From: Cryptomeria japonica
Taxonomy: Eukaryota; Streptophyta; Pinopsida; Cupressales; Cupressaceae
Assembly: GCF_030272615.1 (NCBI RefSeq)
Contig: NC_081408.1
Span: 402,531,889 to 402,595,888 of the forward strand
DNA length: 64,000 nucleotides
Direction of reading: 5' to 3'
The notes under the pieces are model-generated. The model was given only the letters and a program-made list of their open reading frames with translations. It searched no databases and was not told where the DNA came from. Every line of letters starts with the position of its first letter. Position 1 is the first letter of the stretch. Below, piece after piece: positions 21,903-32,708 of the stretch. The position numbers and the translations under genes were made by a program.

Positions 21903-22830
21903 ACAAAACTTTGCAATATGTCCAATTTTGTTACAAGCATAACAAGTCACTTTATTCTTCTAAATAGCCTTTCCATATCCTATGCCAGTTTGTGTTATGC
22001 ATTGATTAGATAAGTGCCCAAATCTTCCACAAAAATAACATCTCACATTCATTCTGTAGTTTTCTGAATTATGACCAACTTTGTTGCATTTGGAACATTG
22101 AACCGGTGGGTGCATTAATGTTCTGATTGTTTCTAGACCTACGCTGATTTTCTGTATAACCATACTTGTTATAGTTAAAGCATTTCCCATTAAATTTGTA
22201 AGTATTAGGTTGTCTTACTAATTTACTATGATCATGAATGTTTGCAATACCGGAACTTTCTCCAATTTCAAATCCAAGTCCATTAGTATCTCCATTAGGT
22301 TTCTGACTTTTCAACATATCATCAAGTTCTTCTGAACTTTTCTTGAATTTCTCTTTGTGTTGATTTGCAGTAGCCAACTCATTTTCCAGAATTCCCATTT
22401 GTCTCATAAGTTCAGTTTTATCATGTTGCATGTGAATAAGATATGTCTTTAACATATCATTTTCATGACTGAGTCTTAGATTTTCATTACCAGCATCATT
22501 GAGTCTCCTAGTCAAGTCATCTTCATTCTTCTTCCTGTCTTCAAAGTCTTTACAAAATCTCATAGTCATATCTTGCATTTCATTCCTCATAGTCATGTTT
22601 TCTTGTCTCATTTTGTTCACAAGCTCATTAAGAGTTTCCTTTTCATCATTATCATTTTGTATCTTCTCATGAAGTTCTTTTCTTTTATTTCTAGCAATGG
22701 TAAGATTCTCTTGAAGTCCTTGAATGAATTCTTGTGCAATCCTCAGATCATCTTCAAGTTTGATATTCTTCAACTTCTCTGTATCATAGTCTACAAGAGC
22801 TCCTTCCAATTGCTTTCTTAAGTTCTCCAT
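21903..22830 (-). pseudogene. Coiled-coil and zinc-knuckle protein (Gag-like ORF1)
   Basis: Starts just after the PBS; I take ATG 22830 (MENLRKQLEGALVDYD) because the upstream frame has no ATG. About 190 residues of charged heptad-rich coiled coil follow (KMRQENMTMRNEM, RRLNDAGNENLRLSHEN), then a nucleic-acid binding tail with four zinc knuckles. The first is damaged (CFNYNKYGYTENQR). A frameshift near 22120-22180 precedes the second (CSKCNKVGHNSENY, last Cys lost). The third, CYFCGRFGHLSNQC, and the fourth, CYACNKIGHIAKFC (21903-21944), are intact, separated by an in-frame TAG near 21960. The usual copia Gag N-terminal domain is absent, so the protein could co-assemble with a helper Gag through its coiled coil (inference). 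Confidence 0.7.
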
Positions 22831-22882
22831 CTGTACTAGTGTCAAAATCTTCCTCAAGTTGTTAGGCTTTTGAAAATAGAGG

Positions 22883-22900
22883 ACCAGGCTCTGATACCAA
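22883..22900 (-). promoter_or_regulatory. PBS of the nested copia-type element
   Basis: In element orientation TGGTATCAGAGCCTGGT lies two bases after the LTR. TGGTATCAGAGC is the classic plant initiator-methionine tRNA primer site of copia elements. Confidence 0.85.
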
Positions 22901-22901
22901 T

Positions 22902-23708
22902 TGTTAGGATTAATGATAGTCCCAAAGATACTAAGAGGGGGGGTGAATCAATATCTAACTGGTTGATAGAATATTTAACCTTATTAAGTATTTTGCATTC
23001 CAAAATAGTGTGTTGGTAAATAAGAATTAATGCAGTAAACAGGAACAGTAAAGACATCATAGAAAACACACCATAACACAAGATGTTTAACGAGGAAACC
23101 TGATGTGAGAAAAACTTCGGTGGGATTTGTGACCCACAATATTCACTCACTGGCCAATGAATAAATATTACTTACAATGAGGGGCCTGCACATGTAGGAA
23201 GGCCAACTTCCTAGAGCTCACTACTCAATCTACAAAATATAAGTCTCACTAACTTACAAAATGGATTATGAGAATCCAATACAATGTACTGCTTCAAATC
23301 AGCATCAACTATGCTAGGTTTAGTACCGGTTTAAGATCATACTATAACCATAAACCTTATACAAAATCTATCCTATGCATTCACATATATCTTCCTTATT
23401 ATTCACTCATTCCTATCTCATCTCCTATATCAAAAATTATTTACAAGATATCATACATATATGAGTCTATTACAATATGTCATGTCGGCTTTACAAAAGA
23501 TAATTACAATTAAATACAATAAACAAAAGTTTATTCCTGTCGGCTGGGGTGTTGGTATGCATTGTTGTCGCTTCTAGTGAAGTTTCTGTCGGTGTCAGTG
23601 CCTATCGGTGGTTTACCAAATGAATGCCACAAGGTTGCCAGTAGGTTGCCAGTAGGTTGCTAGCAATGACAACACCATCATTTCTCACTAGAATGTAGAA
23701 TGCCAAAA
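22902..23708 (-). repeat. 5' LTR of the nested copia-type element
   Basis: Opens TGTTAGGATTAATG on the + strand and ends GAATGCCAAAA (the CA end mutated). 807 bases. It matches 10457-11267 throughout, including the terminal C-rich block at 22927-22949 and AAACACACCATAACACAAGA. Confidence 0.93.
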
Positions 23709-24981
23709 TTCAAACCCCTGGGTTAGGAGGGATAGAAAAAAGTGAGGGAGGTAGGCCAGCGATACCTAAATATAGTCCCCCTCATATGTGAAGAATAGAG
23801 AAGCCTTTTATAACCTTTGATAACCCATTATTAAATGGAAGTAGAAGATGGAGGGACATGCATAGGGATCAAAGTGAAGAAAGGAATAGAAACAACCAAG
23901 ATAATGGAGGAAGAAATGGAAATGAGGAAAATGATGGAAACTGGAATAACACAAATAGAGGTAATATTATAAATAATAATAGAGGAAGTAATAGGTATGG
24001 CAGCAACCAAAATAATGGAAATAATGATGACAATTATGGAAATAGTAATGGTGGAGGTAGAAACAACAATAATGGCAATGGAGGTAATCATGGAAATAAC
24101 GGCAATAATAATGGTGGTGGAAACAATGGGAACAATGGTAATTATGGCAGAAATGGTGGATTTAGCAGAGGAAATGTTAACAATCAAAATAACAATTGGG
24201 GTGGTAGACGGTCTATGATCACTGAAAGATATAGGCAATTGGATTTCACTGGCATTGTTGGTTATCCAAATCAGATCACTAATGATTTAAGATCAGCAAT
24301 CCCCAAATTCTCAGGAAATGGAACTGATTCAGCAGAACAACATGTAGTTAATATAAAAATATCATTGAAGAAATTGAGTTTCCTCATGAGGATGTATTCA
24401 TTAATTTGTTTGTTCAATCTTTCATAGAAGATGCGGGAGAATGGTATAGGAACCTTCCTGATGGATGTATCAGCAGTTGGGATGAGTTTGTAACATTGTT
24501 CTTGGAAGAATTTGGAGATCACAATGATCCTTTGCTTGCATCCCATGAATTAACAAGTATAAAGAAAAATCAGAATGAATCAGTTGTTGAGTTTAATAAA
24601 AGATTTAATAAAGTATTAAATAGAATACCTAGAGATGTCAAACCTGTTGATTCATTTATGATTAACTTTTATTTGAGTGCTTTTGACAGCAAAACCCACT
24701 ATGAGATTTTGTCTCATAGACCTGATACTCTACAACAAGCATTCAAGATTGTTGCTACCATTGAGAACAATAGGAAGATTGCTGGGAAAATTGCTAAAAG
24801 AGATAATCCAAAGTTATACAATCCTAGGGTTCCCAAGAAAGATGACCTTACTCAGATCATGGGCATGCTTAAGGACATAAAAGGTAAACAAAATCTTAAT
24901 GAAAAGCCACCATACATAAATAATAAGCAAATGAATTTCAATAGGCCCAGACTCCATGATATTCCTTATAACACCAACTAG
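23709..24981 (+). pseudogene. Gypsy Gag, central and C-terminal part with Asn/Gly-rich domain
   Basis: Continues Gag from 10456: after the TTCAA duplication the same frame reads on from 23714 (TPGLGGIEK), with a TGA near 23765. A roughly 100-residue Asn/Gly-rich low-complexity tract (about 23880-24190) precedes the capsid part. Near 24355 the frame shifts by one. The capsid-type Retrotrans_gag region then reads FVQSFIEDAGEWYRNLPDG, SWDEFVTLFLEEFGD and VVEFNKRFNKVLNRIPRD, and ends TAG 24979. A decayed Cys/His remnant (CEVYNSPHVKINA near 25072-25110) follows in the same frame. Gag packages the genomic RNA. Confidence 0.85.
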
Positions 24982-26340
24982 AAGGATGGGAAGCCGGTAA
25001 AACCAAATCTGAGTAAAGAAACTCCAAATCCACTGAAGAGAGCAAATAACTTTGTGGGAGATTTCTCATTGTGTGAGGTCTACAATTCTCCCCATGTGAA
25101 GATCAATGCATGATTACATAGGGCCTAATGGAGGATTGGCATAAAGAAGAGGAATATGAGCCTACAGTTAATGTTTTATTATCAGATCCTATGTGGGGTA
25201 GAGATGAGGATTCATCTGAGGAAGAGAAACATTGAAATATGCAAAGGATGAGAAACCATCAGCAGTATAGCATACAGAAGGTTTTTTCTGATGATGATGA
25301 TGAAGATATCCATGCCTTGAGAAAATTGTTTCAAGAGGAAGAAGTGCCTTCTTTGAGAAACTTGACTGAAGAGGAGAAGAGAGAATTCACAGTGGTTGTT
25401 GTTTCCCATGCCAAGAGTAATTACCAGCTAAGAAATAGAACAGTGAATCCTAAACAGGGGAGGCCTGCAGGAATATTCGCAAAAGTCTCAAAACAAAATG
25501 TGAACAAGGAAGCAAATGACAAGAAAGGAAAAGAGGCTCCAAGTGAACCAGCAAAGTAGATTGATACCCCAAAGTTGGTCAAGCCTATGGAGAAAAAACA
25601 AATTAGTAAGCCTCTTTCAAATTGTGGAACTTTTATGTCTCAAGCATTGTCTCAGGTAAAAATTTATATGCATTTACTTGAAGTGATGAAATTTCCAAAT
25701 TACAAGAATGAGACTTTGAAAATCATATCAAATGTGGGTGATGCCAATAAAGAAAATATAAAATCAAAAGAAGATCCTCCCGTGGTATATCTAGGCACAT
25801 CCATTACCAAAAACTTCGCACAAATGGATCCTTTTTATTTAACACTGCTTATAAACAATTAAGATAGTAAGAAGTTGCATGATAGACTTAGGAGTAGCAG
25901 TAAATATTATGCCAGAGGATGTCATGAAAGAGTTGGGAATGAAGGTAGAAACCCCTTATGGAAAATGTTATGCAATGGATAATAGGTCAATCACAGTGGT
26001 CGGGATCATGAAGGATATTGATTTTAGGTTTCCAGCTTGTCCAGACACTACCTATAAAATAGATGTAATAGTTGTGCAAGTGCCTACGAACTATGGAATG
26101 ATGCTATCTAGATAGTGGTCAAACTTGGTAGGTGGATATGTGCAATTAGATCTATCATATTCCACCATCCCAGTCAAAGGAGCAGAGGTAAGAATCAACA
26201 GAGAACCAAGATCTCCCTACCTCATAGAGAAAGTGGATCTGGATCAAGTAACTTGCTTTTGCCATTCCAATATGGACAACTTTCAGGTACGTATTTCTAA
26301 ACATTTAGAAATTGAAAAAATTGCAGAGGTTGTTAAACAC
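24982..26340 (+). pseudogene. Gypsy Gag-protease junction and protease (broken)
   Basis: The first ~250 bases are decayed Gag tail. From 25239 a frame (DDDDEDIHALRKLFQEEEVP, NLTEEEKREFTVVVVSHAK) leads through a TAG at 25557 to MSQALSQVKIYMHLLEVMK and PPVVYLGTSITKN. A frameshift near 25862-25879 follows, then the retropepsin CMIDLGVAVNIMPEDVMKEL at about 25876. Gypsy proteases have D-S/T-G here; this copy has DLG, so it is probably inactive. The protease ends near VPTNYGMMLSR, with TAG 26113 (Gln expected). The linker from 26116 (YVQLDLSYSTIPVKG) leads straight into the RNase H-like domain at 26344 in the same frame. Confidence 0.8.
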
Positions 26341-26864
26341 AATGAAAGTTTAATTTGGAAATTGTATTTTGATGGTGCCTGCAGTAAGGATGGAAATGGA
26401 GCAGGAGTTGTGTTTATTTCACCTAATGGAAAATGTTTTAAATACTCTTTCTCATTGGCTTTTGAATGTACTGATAATATTGCTGAATATGAAGCTCTCT
26501 TATTAGTACTTAAATTAGCAAACATGCATGGCATTAAGTTACTAACAGTTTATGGTGATTCAGAATTAGTTGTTTCACAAGTTAGAGGCAAATTTGCTGT
26601 GAAAAATACAAAATTAAGAAGTTATAGGAATGAGGTTGGGGATTATATTGCTTTTTGATGCTCTTTCCATTAATTGGACTAAAAGGTCCAATAATAATTT
26701 GGCGGACTTTATGGCTAACCTGGCAATTAAACATAATGATATCCCTTTTGATGATATTACACAAGTTGAAATTAAAACAAGACCATCTATTCCTGATAAT
26801 GTTAAGAGTTGGCAAGTGTTTGATGATGATAGGGATCTGCTAAGATTTCTCTTTTGTGAAGATT
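26341..26864 (+). pseudogene. Archaeal-type RNase H domain located before RT
   Basis: RNase H fold of the archaeal type (as in RVT_3/RNase HI-like plant domains). It starts WKLYFDGACSKDGNGAG with catalytic Asp codon 26371. Then come DNIAEYEALLLVLKLA with Glu codon 26491 and VYGDSELVVSQV with Asp codon 26557. After a frameshift at about 26640-26660 comes NNLADFMANLAIKHND with the fourth acidic residue at 26705. All four DEDD-type acidic residues are present. A separate RNase H follows RT at 28124, so the element encodes two. The position between protease and RT differs from the order I know for Tat elements, where the extra domain lies between RNase H and integrase. Confidence 0.82.
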
Positions 26865-28123
26865 AGTATGCAGACCAGCAGATTGATTGGAATGGACTTT
26901 TAGAAGACAAGGATGGCACAGAAATAGTACTTGGACAGAACGTGTTGCAACTGAAGACAAATAAAATCCCGAAGGGATTGGTAGAGCTGGAAAGAATGTT
27001 TGATGATAAGGACATGGCTAGTTTTAGACCTTGTTCAGGAGGGTGTGAAGGTGTTGAAAAAATAAACTTGGGAAGTGAGAGCAATCCAAGAGAAGTGTAT
27101 ATTGGGAAAAGGCTCACACCAAAGATCAGGACAGTATTCATTAGTCTGCTGAGAAAATATAGACATGTCTTTGCTTGGTCATATGATGACCTTAAAGCAT
27201 TTAGAGAAGACCTTTTTCAGCATGAGGTACCATTAAAACTGGATGCTAAACCTTTCAGGAAAAATCAAAGGCCTATAAACCGTACCTTGGCTCCTAAGAT
27301 GAAGGAGGAGTTAATGAAAATGAGAAATGCAAGGGTTATTGAGCCTATAAGGCATTCAACATGGGTGTCAAACTTAGTACCAATATGAAAGAAAAATGGT
27401 GATATTAGGTTATGTGTAGATTTCAAAAATCTAAATGTTTCATCTTTGAAGGATAACTATGCTTTGCCTAACATGGAAGCTTTGTTGCAAAAGGTTACAG
27501 GAAATGAATTGTTGTTTATGATGGATGGATTTTCATGCTATAACCAAGTTAAGGTCAAGGAGTTGGAGAAATACAAGACAACCTTTACTACACCATGGGG
27601 CACTTATGTGTATGCAAGGATGCCTTTCGGGTTAAGAAATGCGGGAGATACATTCCAAAGGGATATGGATGTATCCTTTGAAGGGTTAATTGATCATATT
27701 TTAGTAGTGTACCAAGATGATACGACTGCTTATTCTAAAAATGTAGAAGATCATTGCAATGACTTAGAAAAAAAAATTATTAGAGCATTAGAATATGGCA
27801 TATCTTTGAATCCTAAAAAATGTCATTTTGGGGTTACTGAAGGAAAGTTGTTAGGTCATATTGTTTCAAAAGATGGTGTGAGAATCGATCCAGAAAGGAT
27901 TGTTTCTATTGATAAAATTCAAATCCCAAAAATAGTTAAAGCAATTCAATCTTTTTTCGGTCAAATTAACTTTGTAAGAAGATTTGTTTCAAACTTCTCT
28001 GAAATCATAAAGACAATTGCTAAAATGTTGAAAAAGGGTGCTAACATAAAATGGACTAATGAATCTCTTGAAGCTTTTGTAAATATCAAAAGAGCCATCA
28101 AGGAAGCCCCTGTATTAAAATAA
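26865..28123 (+). pseudogene. Gypsy reverse transcriptase with YQDD motif (broken)
   Basis: Ty3/gypsy RT. The linker reads DNGLLEDKDG-like sequence and GLVELERMFD; the RT body starts RKYRHVFAWSYDDL near 27155, with PINRTLAPKMKEEL and VIEPIRHSTWVSNLVPI. TGA at 27386 replaces an expected Arg. Then come GDIRLCVDFKNLN, YALPNMEALLQKV, MDGFSCYNQVKV, MPFGLRNAGDTFQ and the active site VVYQDDTTAYS (YQDD codons 27710-27721, where most gypsy RTs have Y/F-V/I/L-DD). Next are GISLNPKKCHFGV, LLGHIVSKDGVRIDPE and SFFGQINFVRRFV. The frame closes with TAA at 28121. The two catalytic Asp residues of the motif are intact. Confidence 0.9.
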
Positions 28124-28790
28124 CCTGATTTCTCTAAACCCTTCCAAGTGTTTTCATTTGCTTCATTCCATACCATTGTTGTTGTCATGTTACAAAAGAA
28201 TGATGAGGGCCATGAACAGCCAATGGCATTTTTTAGAAAAACCTTACAAGCAACTGAATTGAACTATGATTTGAATGAAAAATGGGCTTATTCTCTTGTG
28301 AAAGCTATAAAATCTTTCAGAACCTATTTGGCTGGTGCCACTGTCATTGCATGTGTCAAATGTCATTGTTAAAGACATCTTCAGACAATCAGAAACTACT
28401 AGAAGGAGATGCGGATGGATAAATCAAATCCAAGGATTCAATATTGATCTACAAATCACAAAGTTGGTAAGGGGTCACGGTTTGGCCAAGTTAATGGCAG
28501 AATCCAATTTTGAAGCAGCACAGATAAATCAAGTAGAGTTGGAAGATGCACAAATAAGCATTGAAATGTGTCCTTGGTACACAAATATTGTATATTACTT
28601 GAAATACATGAAATGTCTGGATAGTTTAAATGATAGTCAGAAGAGAACGTTAAAGCTTCAAAAATCTAAGTATGTGTTACTTAATGGAGATTTATGTTGG
28701 AAAAATAGAGATGATGTTATCTTATTGTGTCTAGATGAGTGTCAAGCATCTATTGTTTTAAAAGATTTACATGAAGCCGTATGTGGAGGT
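28124..28790 (+). pseudogene. Gypsy RNase H and connection to integrase (broken)
   Basis: The usual gypsy RNase H after RT: PFQVFSFASFHTI (the first catalytic Asp, usually S-D-A-S, is Phe), QKNDEGHEQPMAFFRKTLQ, ELNYDLNEKWAYSLVKAIKSFRTYLAGA. A one-base frameshift near 28340 moves the frame, and the text continues with VKDIFRQSETTRRRCGWINQ, FNIDLQITKLVRGHGLAKLM and a linker to the integrase zinc region (LKLQKSKYVLLNGDLCWKN, DLHEAVCGGHF). A second frameshift near 28790 precedes the integrase core. Confidence 0.85.
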
Positions 28791-29734
28791 CATTTTCAAC
28801 CAAAACCGCTTCTCATAAAATTCTAAATGTTGGTAATTATTGGCCCCAAATTTTCAAAGATAGTCATGCTTATATCAAAAAATGTGAAGCATGTCAAAAA
28901 AAATTAGGAAAACTAAAGTATAATGGAGCCATTCCTCTCAGACCCATGCATACAGAGGAACCATTCCAGATGTGGGGTATTGACTTCATAGGGGAAGTAG
29001 AAAATAAATCTAGTGGTGGGCATAAATGGATTTTGGTGGCTACTGATTATTTTACTAAGTGGGTTGAAGTCATTCCCACAAGACAAGCTACCAGCAAAGT
29101 TGTGATAAATTTTCTTTTGGAAAACATTTTGACTAGATTTGGGGTACCCCAGAAGATTGTGGTAGATAATGGGATGTGTTTCAAATCCAATGAGTTCTCT
29201 GATTTCAGTAAAAATTATGGTATCACTTTGTCCTATTCATCACCTTACCATCCCCAAGGAAATGGACAAGTAGAATCTAGCAATAAAAACTTGTTGAAGA
29301 TTATCAAAAGGATATTGGGTGATAATAAAAGAGCTTGGGATTCGAAATTGATATTAGTAGTATGGGTTGATAGAGTGATAGTTAAGAAATCCACAGGATT
29401 CGCTCCATATAAGCTTGTATATGGAAAAGAAGCAAGATTACCCATGAGTAATTTTCTCCCAGTTTATAAATTTGTTACAGAAGAGTTTTCAAAAGAAGTG
29501 AACTTTATGGGGGATAGATTGATGGCATTGGCTGAGTTGGATGAATGTAGAAAAGAGGCTCAAGAAAGAAACATCCAGAGGCAACAGATGGTTAAGTCTT
29601 TACATGATAAAAGGGCTTGTGACAGAACTTTTGAGGAGGGAGAATGGGTACTCAAATGGAATGCCAAAGACCGAGACAAAGGAAAACATGGAAAATTTGA
29701 TGCACTCTCGTTAGGACCTTATATCATCTTTTAA
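28791..29734 (+). pseudogene. Gypsy integrase (largely intact)
   Basis: A 317-codon frame from about 28781 covers the integrase. The zinc region ends YIKKCEACQKKLGK. The core has the catalytic Asp in MWGIDFIGEV (28982), the second Asp in KIVVDNGMCFKSNEF (29165) and the Glu in GNGQVESSNKN (29273). The C-terminal part, FAPYKLVYGKEARLP and EGEWVLKWNAKDRDKGKHGK, then LSLGPYIIF, is the GPY/F module of gypsy integrases. TAA at 29732 ends it, and the frame can be followed for about 30 more codons. All three catalytic acidic residues are present, the best preserved domain of this element. Confidence 0.93.
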
Positions 29735-29979
29735 AAGGGTGGAGAAAACTCATATTACTTGTAGGGTACTAATGGCAAATTTCTGGAATTTCCAGTCCAT
29801 GCTCAATACCTCAATCATTTCTTCTCTTGATGATCAGGGAGTATTTCTTGTATTATAGTAATATAGTTTTTCTCTTATTTTCTGTTATATGCTTTCAATT
29901 TTCATTTTGGTCTTCTTATCCAGAGATAGCTGAGATCTCACTATGCTCACATGGAGCATACGTCCCCAGAAAGAGCCAC
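29735..29979 (+). other. 3' untranslated region of the outer gypsy element
   Basis: Short non-coding stretch before the 3' LTR. Purines near its end (CCAGAAAGAGCC, 29966-29977) are the only PPT candidate; it is weak or mutated. Confidence 0.6.
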
Positions 29980-32708
29980 TATTGGAACCCTAAAATTTTC
30001 AAATTTTAGAGTTCCAGATTCATGCCAAAAAGCATATTTCTATGTTCAATCATGTGTAACATCTATAATCAAGTAGGTTCGTTCAATTCTAACTTTCAGA
30101 GACTAGGTCTGATGCATCCATCAAGAGGTCATCTTGAGGTATGTATATGTCTACCAAATTCTCGAATCAAGCCAGGTATACCTTTTTGAACCATAATTCT
30201 TTTTCATCTCAACACTATCAGGTCAAATTAATTATTCCTTTGTATTTTATGTATATCTAAGGACCTACGTTTCAAATTTTGGATTCATATGAGGTTACTT
30301 GATATGTTTTCTAAAAGCAAATCTAAACACAACTTATCTGAATTTACAATATGCAATTCTAAATTCAGATATTTCCAATTGAATATTAGTAAATCATTTT
30401 GCAGGAGCATTACTGAAGAAAATGGAGCTGTCCAAAAGAGGGAAAGCCTTTATCCCACATTGTTTGTGGGATAGGCCCTTTTAACATTTAAGTCCAAAGT
30501 GACTCGCATGATAACTGTCGAAAGACAAATGGCTTTTGGCGTGAAGAAGGCTGAACCCAGTGGACCCCACGCATGCACACACATCTCAAGGCAACCAAAG
30601 TTTTATGATAGACTGGCAAGGATGGAGGCTAAAGATCGAGTAAGTCAGGCAAATCTGATAGTCGGGATGACGATCCAATGGTGGTCGCTATTCCACAATG
30701 GGAAAGTGCACGACAGATACCTATCACGGATCAGCGACAAAGAAGAGCCAAGGTCAGTGGTGGATCCAGTAGTGTTGAAGTGGCAGATGAAGTGGTGCCT
30801 AGATGGACTCGCAAACCAATTCAAAAGTAACACGTGGTAGGGCATAGAAATGAAAAGCAAAGATAAAGAGCTGGCAGGTCCAAGGGAGATCGACGGTTGT
30901 CGCTATACCACGATAAGGAAGTGCACGATGGTTATTCATCGTGGATCAGCGACAAAGCATGTGCAGTAAAGAATGGGGTAAAGAGTGAGAAAATCATGGA
31001 AGATCCAACAAATATTGCTATTCCATGATTGAAAGTTGTACGATCAATATCTATTGCGGATCAACGATAAAGAGGAAACAAAGTGAAACGGTGGGTCCAG
31101 CGGTGCTGAGGTGGTAGACCGGCGGTGATGAGCTAGTAGTCAGGTGGCATGTCATCAAATTCATAAAGTAACTTATTGAACAAACCTTGGCTGCATTAGA
31201 TCTCTAAAAGGATTCACCAAAGGCATCAGTTCCATCGACATAAAGCACGTTGAAGAAATCAAAAGTGGTACTGCCAATAAAATAAAAAGTATCGATGAAA
31301 CTACAGAATCGATAAGACCTATGAAGAGCTCGCCGAGGGAGGAAGTTTGGCTGAAAGAATAAAACTAATTCATAGATATCATTATAAATGGAAGTATTTT
31401 CTTTTATTTTATTTAATATAACAATCTTTTTAGGGTAAATTATTATCTTATGTCAATGAATGTTATATTTGTACATTATTTTCTTAAAAGAAAGAAAATT
31501 CTTTGGTTTTATTGAATTATTTTAAACAAGTACTTATATTAAAATTATTGACTTCCAAACTAAAAGCTAAGGTGGAATATGTTTAATTTTAAAATCAAGG
31601 AATTTGATTGGCTTATCTTGTGTGCAAGAGATAATGAGAAGATGATGGATATTTGCTGAGGAATTTTATCAAGGCGGAGAATAAAAGACACATGATTTAA
31701 GTATCATTTAGTATTTTTTAAGGATTCTCATTTGTAATTAATTATTAAACCAAAGGGTGTGTCCTTTGGAATGTAACTGTCTATGGCTTTCTCTTTTGTG
31801 AATGAAAGGGTGTGTCCTTTCATATATGTCTTTTGATTGACATACTTATGGGGAGTCATTCTTATATGTAAAAAGAAAGAAGAATCGGGAGAACAACATA
31901 CTATTGTAAGGACTGAATGTCATTTTGTATTAGGGAAGTCTATAGGAAGAAGAAGTATCATTTTGTGCAAGCAATCTGTAATGGAGTATCTGCAAGTGCA
32001 GCTTATGTATCCAATTATTTCCTGAAGATTAATATAAAAGGTTCATTGTTTCTTTTTCCAAATATTGTGTACAATTTTGTGTTGATGATTATCTTTGTCA
32101 TCTTGATAAATATATTTATAGATTTTCTATGATGTGAATCACATGCCATTGCATTAAGTGAAAGATTGAGTTCTTATTGTTTGTGTAATGCATACTAAAC
32201 CTTCATAGTTGATGACAAATTGTCTCTTGAGTTGATAAGATATTTTGTCCACAAAGTGTCATATATATTCTTGGATAGAGGCACTAGTCTATTATTGATC
32301 TTTTAAGGTTTTGATCTATATGCATTCAAGGTCCTTGATAGAGAAACGTTCTTCCCAAATCCTATATGAACTAATCTATGCAGATTCGATTTAAGTCCTA
32401 AAAGCAATCTCATTTTCAATATACATTCACAATCATTTCTTTTCAAAGCATTCAGTTAAAGCACATAATAAAGCATAGTTGCAAAACAATAATTTGTCAG
32501 TTGTGTAAACTTGCTAAAAGGTTTAAATCCACTATAAATAACCTCTTTTGTGCTTGAGAGGAAGAGGCACACTCACCTAGGTTTAGTGGAGCCTAAATTG
32601 TAGAGGGATCTAGTCCTTGACTGTCCATTCATTGGCCAAGGCTGATTGGACTACTTGAGAATTTGGCGAGTCTTTTGGTTTTCCAATCTGTGGTTTTGGG
32701 AACCAACA
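29980..32708 (+). repeat. 3' LTR of the outer gypsy element
   Basis: 2,729 bases, opening TATTGGAACCC (TG mutated) and ending GGGAACCAACA, followed by the CTCCC duplication. It parallels 7130-9844 over its full length, including the TATAAATA box (32533-32540). Confidence 0.95.

Larger units (their letters stand above)
10457..23708 (-). mobile_element. Nested copia-type element lacking RT and integrase
   Basis: Minus-strand element bounded by LTRs of about 810 bases, with duplication TTCAA on both sides (10452-10456 and 23709-23713). It has a tRNA-iMet type PBS beside the right LTR and a PPT beside the left LTR. Without the nested gag-protease element the internal region is about 5 kb. It holds a coiled-coil/zinc-knuckle ORF and a second long unknown ORF, with no RT, RNase H, integrase or protease motif that I can find. 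It is therefore non-autonomous and would have needed proteins from a copia relative. Over about 320 bases the LTRs differ at roughly 20 positions by eye. Confidence 0.92.
7130..32708 (+). mobile_element. Ty3/gypsy element with two RNase H domains
   Basis: Complete element bounded by 2.7 kb LTRs and flanked by the 5-bp target duplication CTCCC (7125-7129 and 32709-32713). Order: 5' LTR, PBS, gag (split), protease, archaeal-type RNase H, RT, RNase H, integrase, 3' LTR. A 13.25 kb copia-type element interrupts gag; without it and its duplication the element is about 12.3 kb. It inserted into the minus-strand unknown pseudogene. In a roughly 200-base stretch compared by eye, the two LTRs differ at about 14 positions, so it is not recent. 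All ORFs carry stops or frameshifts. A second RNase H suggests the Tat-type branch of gypsy, but the domain order here is different. Confidence 0.93.

Noticed and set aside
22883-22900. tRNA gene remnant
   Set aside because: Only the 3'-end complement of initiator tRNA is present, exactly beside an LTR; it is a primer-binding site.
23831-24238. Minus-strand frame rich in Ile/Ser/Val opposite the Asn/Gly-rich Gag tract
   Set aside because: It is the complement of the low-complexity Gag codons; the + strand frame is continuous with Gag on both sides.
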